This document shows, in pieces, positions 16,804 through 24,660 of a stretch of 41,990 bases of DNA. The notes under the pieces are model-generated. The model saw only the letters and a program-made list of their open reading frames with translations. It ran no database searches and had not been told where the DNA came from. Every line of letters starts with the position of its first letter. Positions within the stretch are counted from its first letter, which is position 1. Origin of the DNA: Fidelibacterota bacterium (GTDB lineage: Bacteria; Fidelibacterota; Fidelibacteria; Fidelibacterales; Fidelibacteraceae); NCBI GenBank assembly GCA_018400915.1, contig JAGYLW010000005.1:1-41990 (forward strand). Reading direction: 5' to 3'. The translations under genes and the position numbers were made by a program.

Positions 16804-17561
16804 GGTTCCTGCAATCTGAAAAATGTCTCCGCCGTGCGGCGGGTTATGGCGGCGACCGATGCGATATCCTTCCCGAAGATCTCCGCGTAGGCCCTTGCCA
16901 CTTCCACCACATATGCGGGCTCGTTCGTCCTGCCGCGGTAAGGCACCGGCGCCATCCAGGGACAGTCGGTTTCGGTCATCAGTTTTTCCGGGGGAAGTTT
17001 TCCGGCAAGGGCTTTCGCCTTTCCCGAGAAGGTGATCACACCGGTAAAGGAGATAAGCGCCCCTTCAGAAAGTACTTTCCCGGCAAATTCCCTGTCCGAT
17101 CCGAAACAGTGGAACTGCGCATGAAAATTTCCGGCGGTTTCCATGACGGAGAGGGTGTCCTCATCCGCAGCCCGGTTGTGTATGATCACGGGCATGTCTT
17201 TGTGTCCGGCAAGTTCGAGCTGTTCCCGGAAAACCTTCAGCTGCGCATGCCGGGGGGCGTAATCACGGTAATGGTCCATGCCGATCTCCCCCAGCGCACA
17301 GACTTTCGGATGAGAGAGGAATGCCTCAATGATCCGGAGATAATCCTTCGGCGCCTTTGCGCTTTCATGGGGATGGATGCCGGCCGCGGCAAAAACGGGA
17401 CCGTACTTTTCAGCCAGTGCCACGGCGCGTTCCGAGCTTTCGATGTCGATCGAGGGAACGATCATACGCGTAACGCCGGCTTGCAGGGCCCTGTCGATGT
17501 AGGGACCGGGATCATCATAAAAGGGATCAAGGTTCAGATGTGCATGCGTATCAATAAACAT
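16800..17561 (-). CDS. tatD: TatD-family metal-dependent hydrolase/DNase
   Basis: A 253-residue amidohydrolase-fold TIM barrel. Metal ligands are visible in the expected order: IDTHAHLN (His6 and His8), the glutamate of GEIGMDHYR, VIIHNR, the histidine of AQFHCF, and TETDCPW near the C-terminus. Members (YcfH/TatD) show 3'-5' exonuclease or AP-endonuclease activity in vitro, and the gene is commonly beside metG and rsmA, as here. It starts 29 bases after the metG stop and overlaps rsmA by 4 bases. Confidence 0.92.
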   Translation of the reverse strand: MFIDTHAHLNLDPFYDDPGPYIDRALQAGVTRMIVPSIDIESSERAVALAEKYGPVFAAAGIHPHESAKAPKDYLRIIEAFLSHPKVCALGEIGMDHYRDYAPRHAQLKVFREQLELAGHKDMPVIIHNRAADEDTLSVMETAGNFHAQFHCFGSDREFAGKVLSEGALISFTGVITFSGKAKALAGKLPPEKLMTETDCPWMAPVPYRGRTNEPAYVVEVARAYAEIFGKDIASVAAITRRTAETFFRLQEP

Positions 17562-17590
17562 TTTTCCCGACTCCGGACGTCCGCCCCCGC

Positions 17591-19123
17591 CTAATCGTTG
17601 GTTTCAAGCCGCTTCATATCAAAACGGGGGAATAGCGCCTTCATTTCGCCCAGTTCCGTGCCCGCGGACAGATCTTCCCAGCGCACGATACGTCCCGGCT
17701 TTTCTCCGCTGTTGAGCATGCTGAAGAATTCGGCGGTCTTCTCCGGCAGCACCGGATACAGCAGTGCGGCCGAAAAACGCAGGCTGGCAAGTCCGGCATA
17801 CAGCACCCTGCCGGCAGCATCGGGATCGCTTTTGGCAAGTTTCCAGGGTTCCTTCTGCTCCAGATAGCGGTTGACCGAACTCACATAAGCGATGATCTCC
17901 GAGACCATGGCGTTCACATCAAGCGCCTTCAGATGCTCCATTACGGCATCTCTCACCGCCTCCGCCGCCTTTTTCATCTCCTGTTCGTCCTCCTGCAGGG
18001 TTCCCGGCGGGGGGACCTTTCCGTCGTAATATTTTTTTATCAGCTTGAAGATACGGTTCACGAGATTTCCGAAATCATTTGCAAGGTCCATATTGTAGGT
18101 ATGATAAAACCGTGCTTTCGAGAAATCCGAATCACTGAAGAGCGGGCCCTCCTTGGCCATAAAATACCGGTACGCGTCCTTCCCGACATGATCGCAGTGG
18201 CTCTGTATGGTCTCGAGGTCAATGAAATTCCCCAGCGACTTGCTCATTTTCTTTCCTTCGCTGGTCCACCAGCCGTGGGCGAAGATGGCCTCCGGCAGCT
18301 CGATCCCGGCAGCCATCAGCATGCTCGGCCAGTACACGCAATGCGTGGTCAGAATGTCTTTGCCGATCATATGCACGGCCGGCCAGTACCTGCGGAATTT
18401 TTCCTCATCGGCACCGTAACCCGGGGCGGAAATATAGTTCAAAAGCGCGTCGAACCAGACATACGTCACATAATCTTCGTCAAAGGGCAGTTCGATGCCC
18501 CATGCCAGGCGTGCTTTGGGCCGGCTGATACACAGGTCTTTCAGGGGCTGTTTTAAAAACCCCAGGATCTCATTGCGCCGGTTCTCCGGACGGATAAATC
18601 CCGGATGTTCCCGGATATGGTCGATAAGGCGCTGACGGTAGGCGCTCATCCTGAAATAATAGTTCGTTTCGCTGATACGGCGGACATCCCGGTATTTGCC
18701 CTCTGCATGATCTTTTTCCGACACGAACATCTCATCGGCAACGCTGTACCATCCTTCGTAATCGTCCTTGTAGATCTCTCCGCGGTCGTAAAGCGTCTGC
18801 ATCACGTCCTGCACCACCCGTATGTGGCGTGCTTCGGTCGTCCGGATAAAGTCATCGTTGCTGATATTGAAATAGGACCAGAGCTCCTGAAAACGTTCCG
18901 CATAGATATCGCAGTGTTCGGCCGGAGACAAGTTGTTCTTTTCCGCCGCCTGCTGCACTTTCTGTCCGTGTTCATCGGTACCGGTGAGAAAAAAAACGTC
19001 TTCGCCCTTCATCCGGTGGTACATTGCAATGATGTCCGCGATGAGGGTCGTATAGGAACTGCCGATATGCGGACGGTCGTTCACATAGTACAGGGGGGTG
19101 GTAATGTAGAAAGACTGATTCAT
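17591..19123 (-). CDS. metG: Methionyl-tRNA synthetase, short zinc-less type
   Basis: A 510-residue class I aminoacyl-tRNA synthetase. The HIGH-type signature is PHIGS (His19-Ser22) and the second signature KMSKSLGN is at residues 292-299. In the connective domain, where zinc-containing enzymes carry Cys pairs, this one reads EGWYSVADEMFVSEKD, so the zinc knuckle is absent, as in several bacterial MetRS of the mycobacterial type. There is no C-terminal EMAP/Trbp-like tRNA-binding domain; the protein ends after the anticodon-binding helices. It begins 19 bases after the adk stop. Confidence 0.95.
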   Translation of the reverse strand: MNQSFYITTPLYYVNDRPHIGSSYTTLIADIIAMYHRMKGEDVFFLTGTDEHGQKVQQAAEKNNLSPAEHCDIYAERFQELWSYFNISNDDFIRTTEARHIRVVQDVMQTLYDRGEIYKDDYEGWYSVADEMFVSEKDHAEGKYRDVRRISETNYYFRMSAYRQRLIDHIREHPGFIRPENRRNEILGFLKQPLKDLCISRPKARLAWGIELPFDEDYVTYVWFDALLNYISAPGYGADEEKFRRYWPAVHMIGKDILTTHCVYWPSMLMAAGIELPEAIFAHGWWTSEGKKMSKSLGNFIDLETIQSHCDHVGKDAYRYFMAKEGPLFSDSDFSKARFYHTYNMDLANDFGNLVNRIFKLIKKYYDGKVPPPGTLQEDEQEMKKAAEAVRDAVMEHLKALDVNAMVSEIIAYVSSVNRYLEQKEPWKLAKSDPDAAGRVLYAGLASLRFSAALLYPVLPEKTAEFFSMLNSGEKPGRIVRWEDLSAGTELGEMKALFPRFDMKRLETND

Positions 19124-19142
19124 GAAATACCTTTTTAATCCT

Positions 19143-19802
19143 TTATTTTATTCCCTTTTTCTCAAAGAGGTCCTGAATGCGTTCACTTACGGTTCCGGGG
19201 ACCGCGTTACCGTCCACCCGTTCGAGCAGTCCCCTTTCCCGGAAAAATCCGATCAGCGGAGCGGTATTCTCTTTATAGACGTTCAGACGTTTCAGGATCG
19301 TTGCTTCCTTATCATCCTCGCGCTGGTAGAGCTCTCCGCCGCATTTCGGACATTTTGCATCTTCGGGCTTTCCGTCCGGGAAGCTGACGGTCGCCGAACA
19401 CTCCCTGCAGGTCCACCGGCTGGTCAGGCGCCGCACCAGCTCCTCTTCCGGAACATCGATCAGCAATGCCATGCTTAGTTCCACGTCCTGTTTTTCGAGC
19501 ATTTTCAGCAATGCCTCCGCCTGCGGCACGGTCCGGGGAAAGCCGTCCAGGATATAGCCCTGGCCTTTACTCTCGAAACCGGCGGTGATCTTTCTCAGTA
19601 TGCCGATCATGACGGCATCCGGCACCAGTTCGCCTTTGTCCATATATGACCTTGCCTCTTTGCCGAGATCCGTGTTTTTCTCTGTCTCTTTCCGGAGCAG
19701 GTCCCCGGTGGATAACTTCACAAGCTGATATTTTTGCTTCAGGATATCGGCCTGGGTCCCTTTTCCGCTGCCCGGTCCGCCCAGCAGGACTAATCGTATC
19801 AT
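19143..19802 (-). CDS. adk: Adenylate kinase, zinc-lid type
   Basis: A 219-residue enzyme interconverting ATP+AMP and 2 ADP. The P-loop GGPGSGKGT is at residues 8-16, the AMP-binding DGFPRT at 86-91, and the LID domain has a complete four-cysteine zinc site (Cys132, Cys135, Cys151, Cys154), a form common in Gram-positives and many other phyla but not E. coli. The start ATG follows TGAGGTAAGCG. It heads a probable adk-metG-tatD-rsmA operon. The 204-base upstream spacer (19803-20006) is AT-rich; I could not pick a convincing minus-strand promoter in it. Confidence 0.96.
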   Translation of the reverse strand: MIRLVLLGGPGSGKGTQADILKQKYQLVKLSTGDLLRKETEKNTDLGKEARSYMDKGELVPDAVMIGILRKITAGFESKGQGYILDGFPRTVPQAEALLKMLEKQDVELSMALLIDVPEEELVRRLTSRWTCRECSATVSFPDGKPEDAKCPKCGGELYQREDDKEATILKRLNVYKENTAPLIGFFRERGLLERVDGNAVPGTVSERIQDLFEKKGIK

Positions 19803-19956
19803 CGCTTACCTCACTGTATCATTCTTTATGTTCATTTGCTTAATTTAACATGCGGAGAGCTGATATAAAACAGCTAAATCAATAATCAGCCCCTGTTTGC
19901 ACGCCAATAAGCAAAACCGTGAGTGTAAGCCGCAGCGGATCTGTTTCATTGATAAG

Positions 19957-19985
19957 TTGCCGCGACGTGTAAATAGTATTATATT
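19957..19985 (+). promoter_or_regulatory. Predicted sigma70-type promoter for the CapA-like/DUF819 pair
   Basis: TTGCCG (19957-19962), a 17-base spacer, then TATATT (19980-19985). Transcription would begin about 15 bases before the CapA-like start codon at 20007. Confidence 0.45.
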
Positions 19986-20006
19986 CATGGAAAATTTGGA
20001 ATAACC

Positions 20007-21059
20007 ATGAAGGAACAATCCGCAAAAACCGTCATATTCGTTATTGTCCTCTCCGTATTTTCCGTCCTATGTGCCGAAACGGATACGGTGAGCGTGATCG
20101 GTGTGGGAGACCTTATGCTCGGAACCTCTTTCCCGGACCGTTCCGCCCTGCCTCTGTATCCCGAACGGCTTCTCAAACAAGTGGACGATATTCTCCGTTC
20201 GGCGGACCTTTCCGTTGCCAACCTTGAGGGCTGCCTGATGGATTCGGGCGGGACGCCGAAAGACTCCTGGGGGAAGACGGAACGTTCTTTTATTTTCCGC
20301 ATGCCGGAATCCTACGTTCACCACATCCTGGACGCCGGCTTTGATGCGGTCGGACTGGCGAACAACCACGTGCGCGACATGGGGTATCAGAGTTACCGCC
20401 GCACCATGGAGGTCTGCGACAGCACCGGGCTTCGTCATGCGGGGATCTACTCGGCGCCTGCGGATACCTTTACGATCAACGGCATCCGTTTTGGTTTTGC
20501 CGCTTTCTCTCCGCACTGGGCGACGGCGCGGATGCATGATGATGACAAGGTCACCAGGATCATCTCGGAACTTGACGAACACAGCGACATCGTGGTCGCA
20601 ATGTTTCACGGCGGCGGCGAAGGCGAGGAATACGCGCATACGCCGCGGGTCAATGAAAATTACAAAGGCAGTATCCGCGGCAATGCCTATCGTTTTGCAC
20701 ACACCGCCGTTGACGCCGGCGCCGATATAATTTTTGGAAGCGGCCCGCACGTGACGCGTGCCGTGGAACTGTACAGGGACCGCCTCATCGCCTACAGCCT
20801 GGGTAATTTCTGCACATACCGGCGCTTTAACCTTCAGGGTTCACGCGGCGTGGCGCCGATATTGAAGGTGTTCACCGACCGGGACGGCGCATTTTTATAT
20901 GCCCGTGTTTTTTCCATTCTTCAGCATTATCCCGGCTATCCTGCTTTAGACAATGCGCACCGTGCCCTGAAAGAAATGCAGGCGTTGACAATGGAAGATT
21001 TTCCCGAAATGGATTCGGTCCTCGTTATTGATGATTCGGGATATATTTACAAACGATAA
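20007..21059 (+). CDS. Secreted CapA-family (PGA_cap) metallophosphoesterase-like protein
   Basis: A 350-residue protein with a signal peptide (residues 1-23, ending SVLCA). The mature part follows the CapA/PgsA calcineurin-like pattern: VGDLMLG with Asp35, VANLEGCL (Asn in the metal site), GLANNHVRDMG (Asn-His), MFHGGGEGEEY, GSGPHVTRAVE and IAYSLGNF. In Bacillus, CapA/PgsA takes part in poly-gamma-glutamate capsule synthesis and export, but most genomic members have no proven role and no pgsB/pgsC homologue is seen here. The predicted location is periplasmic or extracellular. It is followed 10 bases later by the DUF819 membrane protein, probably in one transcript. Confidence 0.8.
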   Translation: MKEQSAKTVIFVIVLSVFSVLCAETDTVSVIGVGDLMLGTSFPDRSALPLYPERLLKQVDDILRSADLSVANLEGCLMDSGGTPKDSWGKTERSFIFRMPESYVHHILDAGFDAVGLANNHVRDMGYQSYRRTMEVCDSTGLRHAGIYSAPADTFTINGIRFGFAAFSPHWATARMHDDDKVTRIISELDEHSDIVVAMFHGGGEGEEYAHTPRVNENYKGSIRGNAYRFAHTAVDAGADIIFGSGPHVTRAVELYRDRLIAYSLGNFCTYRRFNLQGSRGVAPILKVFTDRDGAFLYARVFSILQHYPGYPALDNAHRALKEMQALTMEDFPEMDSVLVIDDSGYIYKR

Positions 21060-21069
21060 AAGGGAGTTT

Positions 21070-22251
21070 ATGGAAACCGCACTGATCAAAGACTCATTCG
21101 GCTTACTGGCGATCCTGCTGATCGTTCCTGCTGTCATTTACGCGATCAATCATTATACTGCCTGGGGGAAACGGTTTTTCGGCATTGTACCGCCCCTGGT
21201 CTTCGCTTATTTCATTCCCACCATTCTAACTTCCCTGGGCGTTATCCCCATGAGCAGCCCCCTGTATTCCCAGGTCAAGACCTTCGTGCTTCCCGCTTCC
21301 CTGCTGCTGCTGACGCTCGCCATCGATATCAAGGGGATACTCAAGCTCGGCAGCAAGGCCCTGATCATGTTCCTGACCGGAACACTGGGCATTGTCATCG
21401 GAGGCCCCCTGTCGCTGCTGATCTTTAAAAACGCCCTGCCGGAAGGAATATGGAAGGGCATGGCGGCTCTCTCCGGTTCCTGGATCGGCGGAGGCGCCAA
21501 TTTTATCGCTATCGGTCAGTCCGTCGGCACGCCGGACAGTATGCTGGGCACCATGGTGATCGTGGATGTCCTGGCGGCAAATATCCTTACCGGGATCCTC
21601 TTTTTCCTCGCAGGCCGCTACATGAGCATTGACAAGCGTCTCGGCGCGGATAATTCCGCAATCATCGAACTCCGGGACAAGGTCATTAACTTTCAGAAAA
21701 GAACGAACCGGGTCGCCTCAAGTACGGATTATTTCGTGCTTCTGGCCATGGCCTTCGGTTTTTCCTATGTAGCCTACCTGCTGGGGAACGCCCTCCCGCA
21801 AGTCGGCGATATTATTTCGCATTCCACCTGGAAAGTGATCATTATCACCAGCATCGGCGTCGGGCTCTCCTTCACCCCGGTCAAAAATTACGAGGGTGCG
21901 GGCGCTTCCAAGATCGGCACGGTGATGCTTTATCTTCTTATCGGCGTGATCGGCGCAGGCGCCAATCTCAAGGCCGTGACGGAATATCCCGCGCTTTTCG
22001 GAATGGGACTTACCTGGCTCGCCATTCATCTACTCATCCTCTTTGTGGTCATGAAGCTTATTAAAGCACCCCTGTTCTTCATGGCGGTCGGATCTCAGGC
22101 GAATGTGGGCGGCGCGGCTTCGGCGCCCATCGTGGCGTCCGCTTTCCATCCCGCACTTGCCTCCGTCGGCGTCATGCTCGGTATCGCCGGCTACGTTCTG
22201 GGGACCTATGCCGCATTGCTCTGTGCGCGACTGCTGCTTTTTGTTTCCTGA
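21070..22251 (+). CDS. DUF819-family membrane protein (YjcL-like)
   Basis: A 393-residue protein with about 10-11 transmembrane helices. ATG 21070, preceded by AAAGGGAG, is preferred over the in-frame ATG at 21028, which lies inside the CapA-like gene. Two repeated glycine-rich segments, LSGSWIGGGANFIAIGQSVG (about residues 136-155) and SQANVGGAASAPIVASAF (about residues 347-364), are the hallmark of DUF819 and resemble the paired re-entrant loops of GltS/CitS-like elevator transporters. Transport of an organic anion is therefore plausible but unproven. Confidence 0.85.
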   Translation: METALIKDSFGLLAILLIVPAVIYAINHYTAWGKRFFGIVPPLVFAYFIPTILTSLGVIPMSSPLYSQVKTFVLPASLLLLTLAIDIKGILKLGSKALIMFLTGTLGIVIGGPLSLLIFKNALPEGIWKGMAALSGSWIGGGANFIAIGQSVGTPDSMLGTMVIVDVLAANILTGILFFLAGRYMSIDKRLGADNSAIIELRDKVINFQKRTNRVASSTDYFVLLAMAFGFSYVAYLLGNALPQVGDIISHSTWKVIIITSIGVGLSFTPVKNYEGAGASKIGTVMLYLLIGVIGAGANLKAVTEYPALFGMGLTWLAIHLLILFVVMKLIKAPLFFMAVGSQANVGGAASAPIVASAFHPALASVGVMLGIAGYVLGTYAALLCARLLLFVS

Positions 22252-22325
22252 CCCGTTGGATTTGAGAAGATATATGTGTATTTTTTACATATTGTTAACC
22301 CTGGAATAATGAACGGATACCCGTA

Positions 22326-24212
22326 ATGGCCGGAACGTGTTTGATCATAAGGAAAGCGGGAAGCGACCCGGAAAAATTCGAAAGGCTCCGGGAGGCCGGA
22401 GAGGCGCCGGTACGGCGGCTTATGCAGGATCATTTTAAAGAGATCCGCTTCTGCAGCCCGGATGAGAACAGCTGGCTGATCCGCTTTGTAAAGGACGATG
22501 AAGAGAAATTCATCTCCGACAGGAGGGGGTGGATGGCGTTCGAAGGAACGGTCTTCGCCCTCCGGGAAACCCGGAAGCATACGATCGAAAGCCTGTGGAC
22601 GCTCTACTGGAACAGCAATAATATCCGGGAGTTCGCCAACGCCCTCGACGGACATTTTGTGATCAAGCTCTATGATACCACTGAAAAACGTTACTATATC
22701 GTCAATGACTTTATCAAAAACAAAACGCAGTATTACCATGAAACGGATGCTTTTTTTTGTTATACATCTTACTCCTTCCTCAGCGCGATGATCACTGAAC
22801 CGAAAGCGGACCTGCATGCCGTTAATGAATATCTTTGGCGTTATTATATCCTTTCGGAACGTGCATTTCTAAAGGATACTAAACGTCTGGAGGCAGCCTC
22901 CGTCCACAAGATCCATCATAGTGTCCTGACCACTGAAAAATACTGGGATACCCCCGAACAATATTCCACCGGTCGCTTCCATGAACAGACAGACAACATG
23001 GTCTGCGATCTGCAGGAAACGGCACAATTGCTGGGAAGGCATTATAACCCCAGCGTGGATTTTACCCAGGGTCAGGACAGCCGCCAAATGGTTGCAGCGA
23101 TGCTGAACCAAAATCAGTCTTTCAGCACCTTCATTTTCGGGAAGTCTGATTTTTACGAAGTACAGGCGACAAAAGACATGGCACAACGCTATCGAATACC
23201 GCATCATGCACTGGAATTAAAAGAGAATTTCACACTTAATCCCCTGAAATATTTCAAAAGATCAATGATCTATGGCAGTGCTGAAGAGCCCGGGCAGCAG
23301 CTTGGACGTATTACGTATATGCGCGAACAGCAAATGAAATTCGGCAATGCCCTCTGTAACGGAACCGAAGGCCGTTTTTATAAGAACGGCCTCTGGGATG
23401 AGATGTACACGTTAAATTTTTACCGTGAACCCAAAAAGGTCAATATTGATCTGCTTTTATCTTTGAGGATCATGAGCAAGAACTATTATGACCCGATTTT
23501 TATCCCGGAATACCGGGCGATAAAGCACCATTCACGGGATTATTTTTACGACATGATCCGCACACGCATAGCAGGCATGGAACATGCGCCTGTTTCCATG
23601 CAGGTTGACAGATTCGACATTAACCACTGGCTGAATTTCGGCATTGTTTCCAACAATGCCGCAAATTCTTTCACCGATTCTTTTTCACCGTTGTTATTTC
23701 GCAGAAATCTTGAAGACGCTCTGAAAGTCCCGGTAAAATGGAAATTCAATCTTTCGAGGTTTCAGCGCGCCGTTGTTTACAAACTTCACCCGGAACTGGC
23801 GGCCGAAAAAACGGATTTTGCGGGTGTCAACATGCGGCCCAAAAACGCGGCCACCTATCCCCTTTTCCTCGCGCGCTACGGCTGGCACCAGTCCAAACGC
23901 CTCCGTGATAAATACCTGAGCAAACTCGGTTTCCATCCCCGGACCCATCTACAGGAGGCCTGGGACTATCTTCCCGTTTACCGGACCCTTTTCCGTCAGA
24001 TGAAAGATCGCGGATATCTGGAACTGAACAGCACGTCCATGCAGGAGATCATCCTTCGCGATCCCTGGCACAAGCTCACCGGTATACCAGACACATCCGG
24101 CAGTGAAAACCTTGCCGATTATGAATATATCTTTAAAATTGTCACGTTGGACCGGTATTTTTATCTGGCTTCTCAGATCTACCGTGACCTGCATCCGTTA
24201 ACGTCAAACTGA
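22326..24212 (+). CDS. Divergent asparagine-synthetase-like protein, glutaminase and P-loop motifs degenerate
   Basis: A 628-residue soluble protein. Residues about 50-160 follow the N-terminal Ntn-hydrolase domain of asparagine synthetase B (FEGTVFALRET, ALDGHFVIKLYD, RYYIVNDFIKNKTQYYH), but there is no Cys2 after the initiator, so glutamine hydrolysis is not expected. Residues about 200-450 resemble the ATP-pyrophosphatase half: SVDFTQGQDSRQM (243-255) sits where SGGxDSR normally lies, with SGG changed to TQG, and NALCNGTEGRFYKNG (341-355) replaces the second glycine-rich motif. Such proteins often occur with surface polysaccharide genes. Here it stands alone after the DUF819 gene, with a weak ribosome site, and the DNA looks more AT-rich than its neighbours. 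Function unknown; an amide-forming activity is possible. Confidence 0.65.
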   Translation: MAGTCLIIRKAGSDPEKFERLREAGEAPVRRLMQDHFKEIRFCSPDENSWLIRFVKDDEEKFISDRRGWMAFEGTVFALRETRKHTIESLWTLYWNSNNIREFANALDGHFVIKLYDTTEKRYYIVNDFIKNKTQYYHETDAFFCYTSYSFLSAMITEPKADLHAVNEYLWRYYILSERAFLKDTKRLEAASVHKIHHSVLTTEKYWDTPEQYSTGRFHEQTDNMVCDLQETAQLLGRHYNPSVDFTQGQDSRQMVAAMLNQNQSFSTFIFGKSDFYEVQATKDMAQRYRIPHHALELKENFTLNPLKYFKRSMIYGSAEEPGQQLGRITYMREQQMKFGNALCNGTEGRFYKNGLWDEMYTLNFYREPKKVNIDLLLSLRIMSKNYYDPIFIPEYRAIKHHSRDYFYDMIRTRIAGMEHAPVSMQVDRFDINHWLNFGIVSNNAANSFTDSFSPLLFRRNLEDALKVPVKWKFNLSRFQRAVVYKLHPELAAEKTDFAGVNMRPKNAATYPLFLARYGWHQSKRLRDKYLSKLGFHPRTHLQEAWDYLPVYRTLFRQMKDRGYLELNSTSMQEIILRDPWHKLTGIPDTSGSENLADYEYIFKIVTLDRYFYLASQIYRDLHPLTSN

Positions 24213-24244
24213 CAGAAAGGAACTGTTATTATCGCGGAGGGTTT

Positions 24245-24649
24245 ATGAAAAGAGGCATTATCGTACTGTTCAGCATCCTTCTGATCCTGATCATCATTGT
24301 GATCGCCGGCATGCATCATTTCAAAAAGGAATACAGCAGTTTCTTTGATGAAATAAATCATGAATACGGCCGCATCGGGAACGTGGACCTTTCGGAAGTG
24401 CCGGACGGGGTTTACCGTTACCATTACGGCCGCATCCCGGTGTATGTCGATTTGAGCATACATGTGAAAGATCACGCCATTGACTCGATCGTCATTCACG
24501 AACAATCCTCGGGCCCCGGTTATGAAGCCCGCGAAACGGTCGACCGGATGCTCCGGCAGCAACAGATGAAGGTCGATGCGGTGACGGGGGCGACCATCAG
24601 CAGCAAATGCATTATGATCGCAGGCTATAAAGCGCTGGCGGACCTCTGA
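24245..24649 (+). CDS. Membrane-anchored FMN-binding domain protein with covalent flavinylation motif
   Basis: A 134-residue protein: an N-terminal membrane helix (residues 5-22) followed by an FMN_bind domain. The motif DAVTGATIS (residues 111-119) matches the site where ApbE-type flavin transferases attach FMN through a phosphoester to threonine (predicted acceptor Thr117), as in NqrC and RnfG. VDLSIHVKDHAIDSIVIHEQ is the usual beta region of the domain. It is much shorter than NqrC/RnfG and has no Rnf/Nqr partner here, so it looks like a stand-alone extracytoplasmic electron carrier. The ribosome site GGAGG is strong. No apbE lies in the window. Confidence 0.85.
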   Translation: MKRGIIVLFSILLILIIIVIAGMHHFKKEYSSFFDEINHEYGRIGNVDLSEVPDGVYRYHYGRIPVYVDLSIHVKDHAIDSIVIHEQSSGPGYEARETVDRMLRQQQMKVDAVTGATISSKCIMIAGYKALADL

Positions 24650-24660
24650 CGGCCTTTCAT

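Noticed and set aside
22275-22311. AT-rich imperfect hairpin and TTTACA/ATAATG boxes before the asparagine-synthetase-like gene
   Set aside because: The spacer lengths and box matches are ambiguous; a promoter here is plausible but not supported well enough to list.
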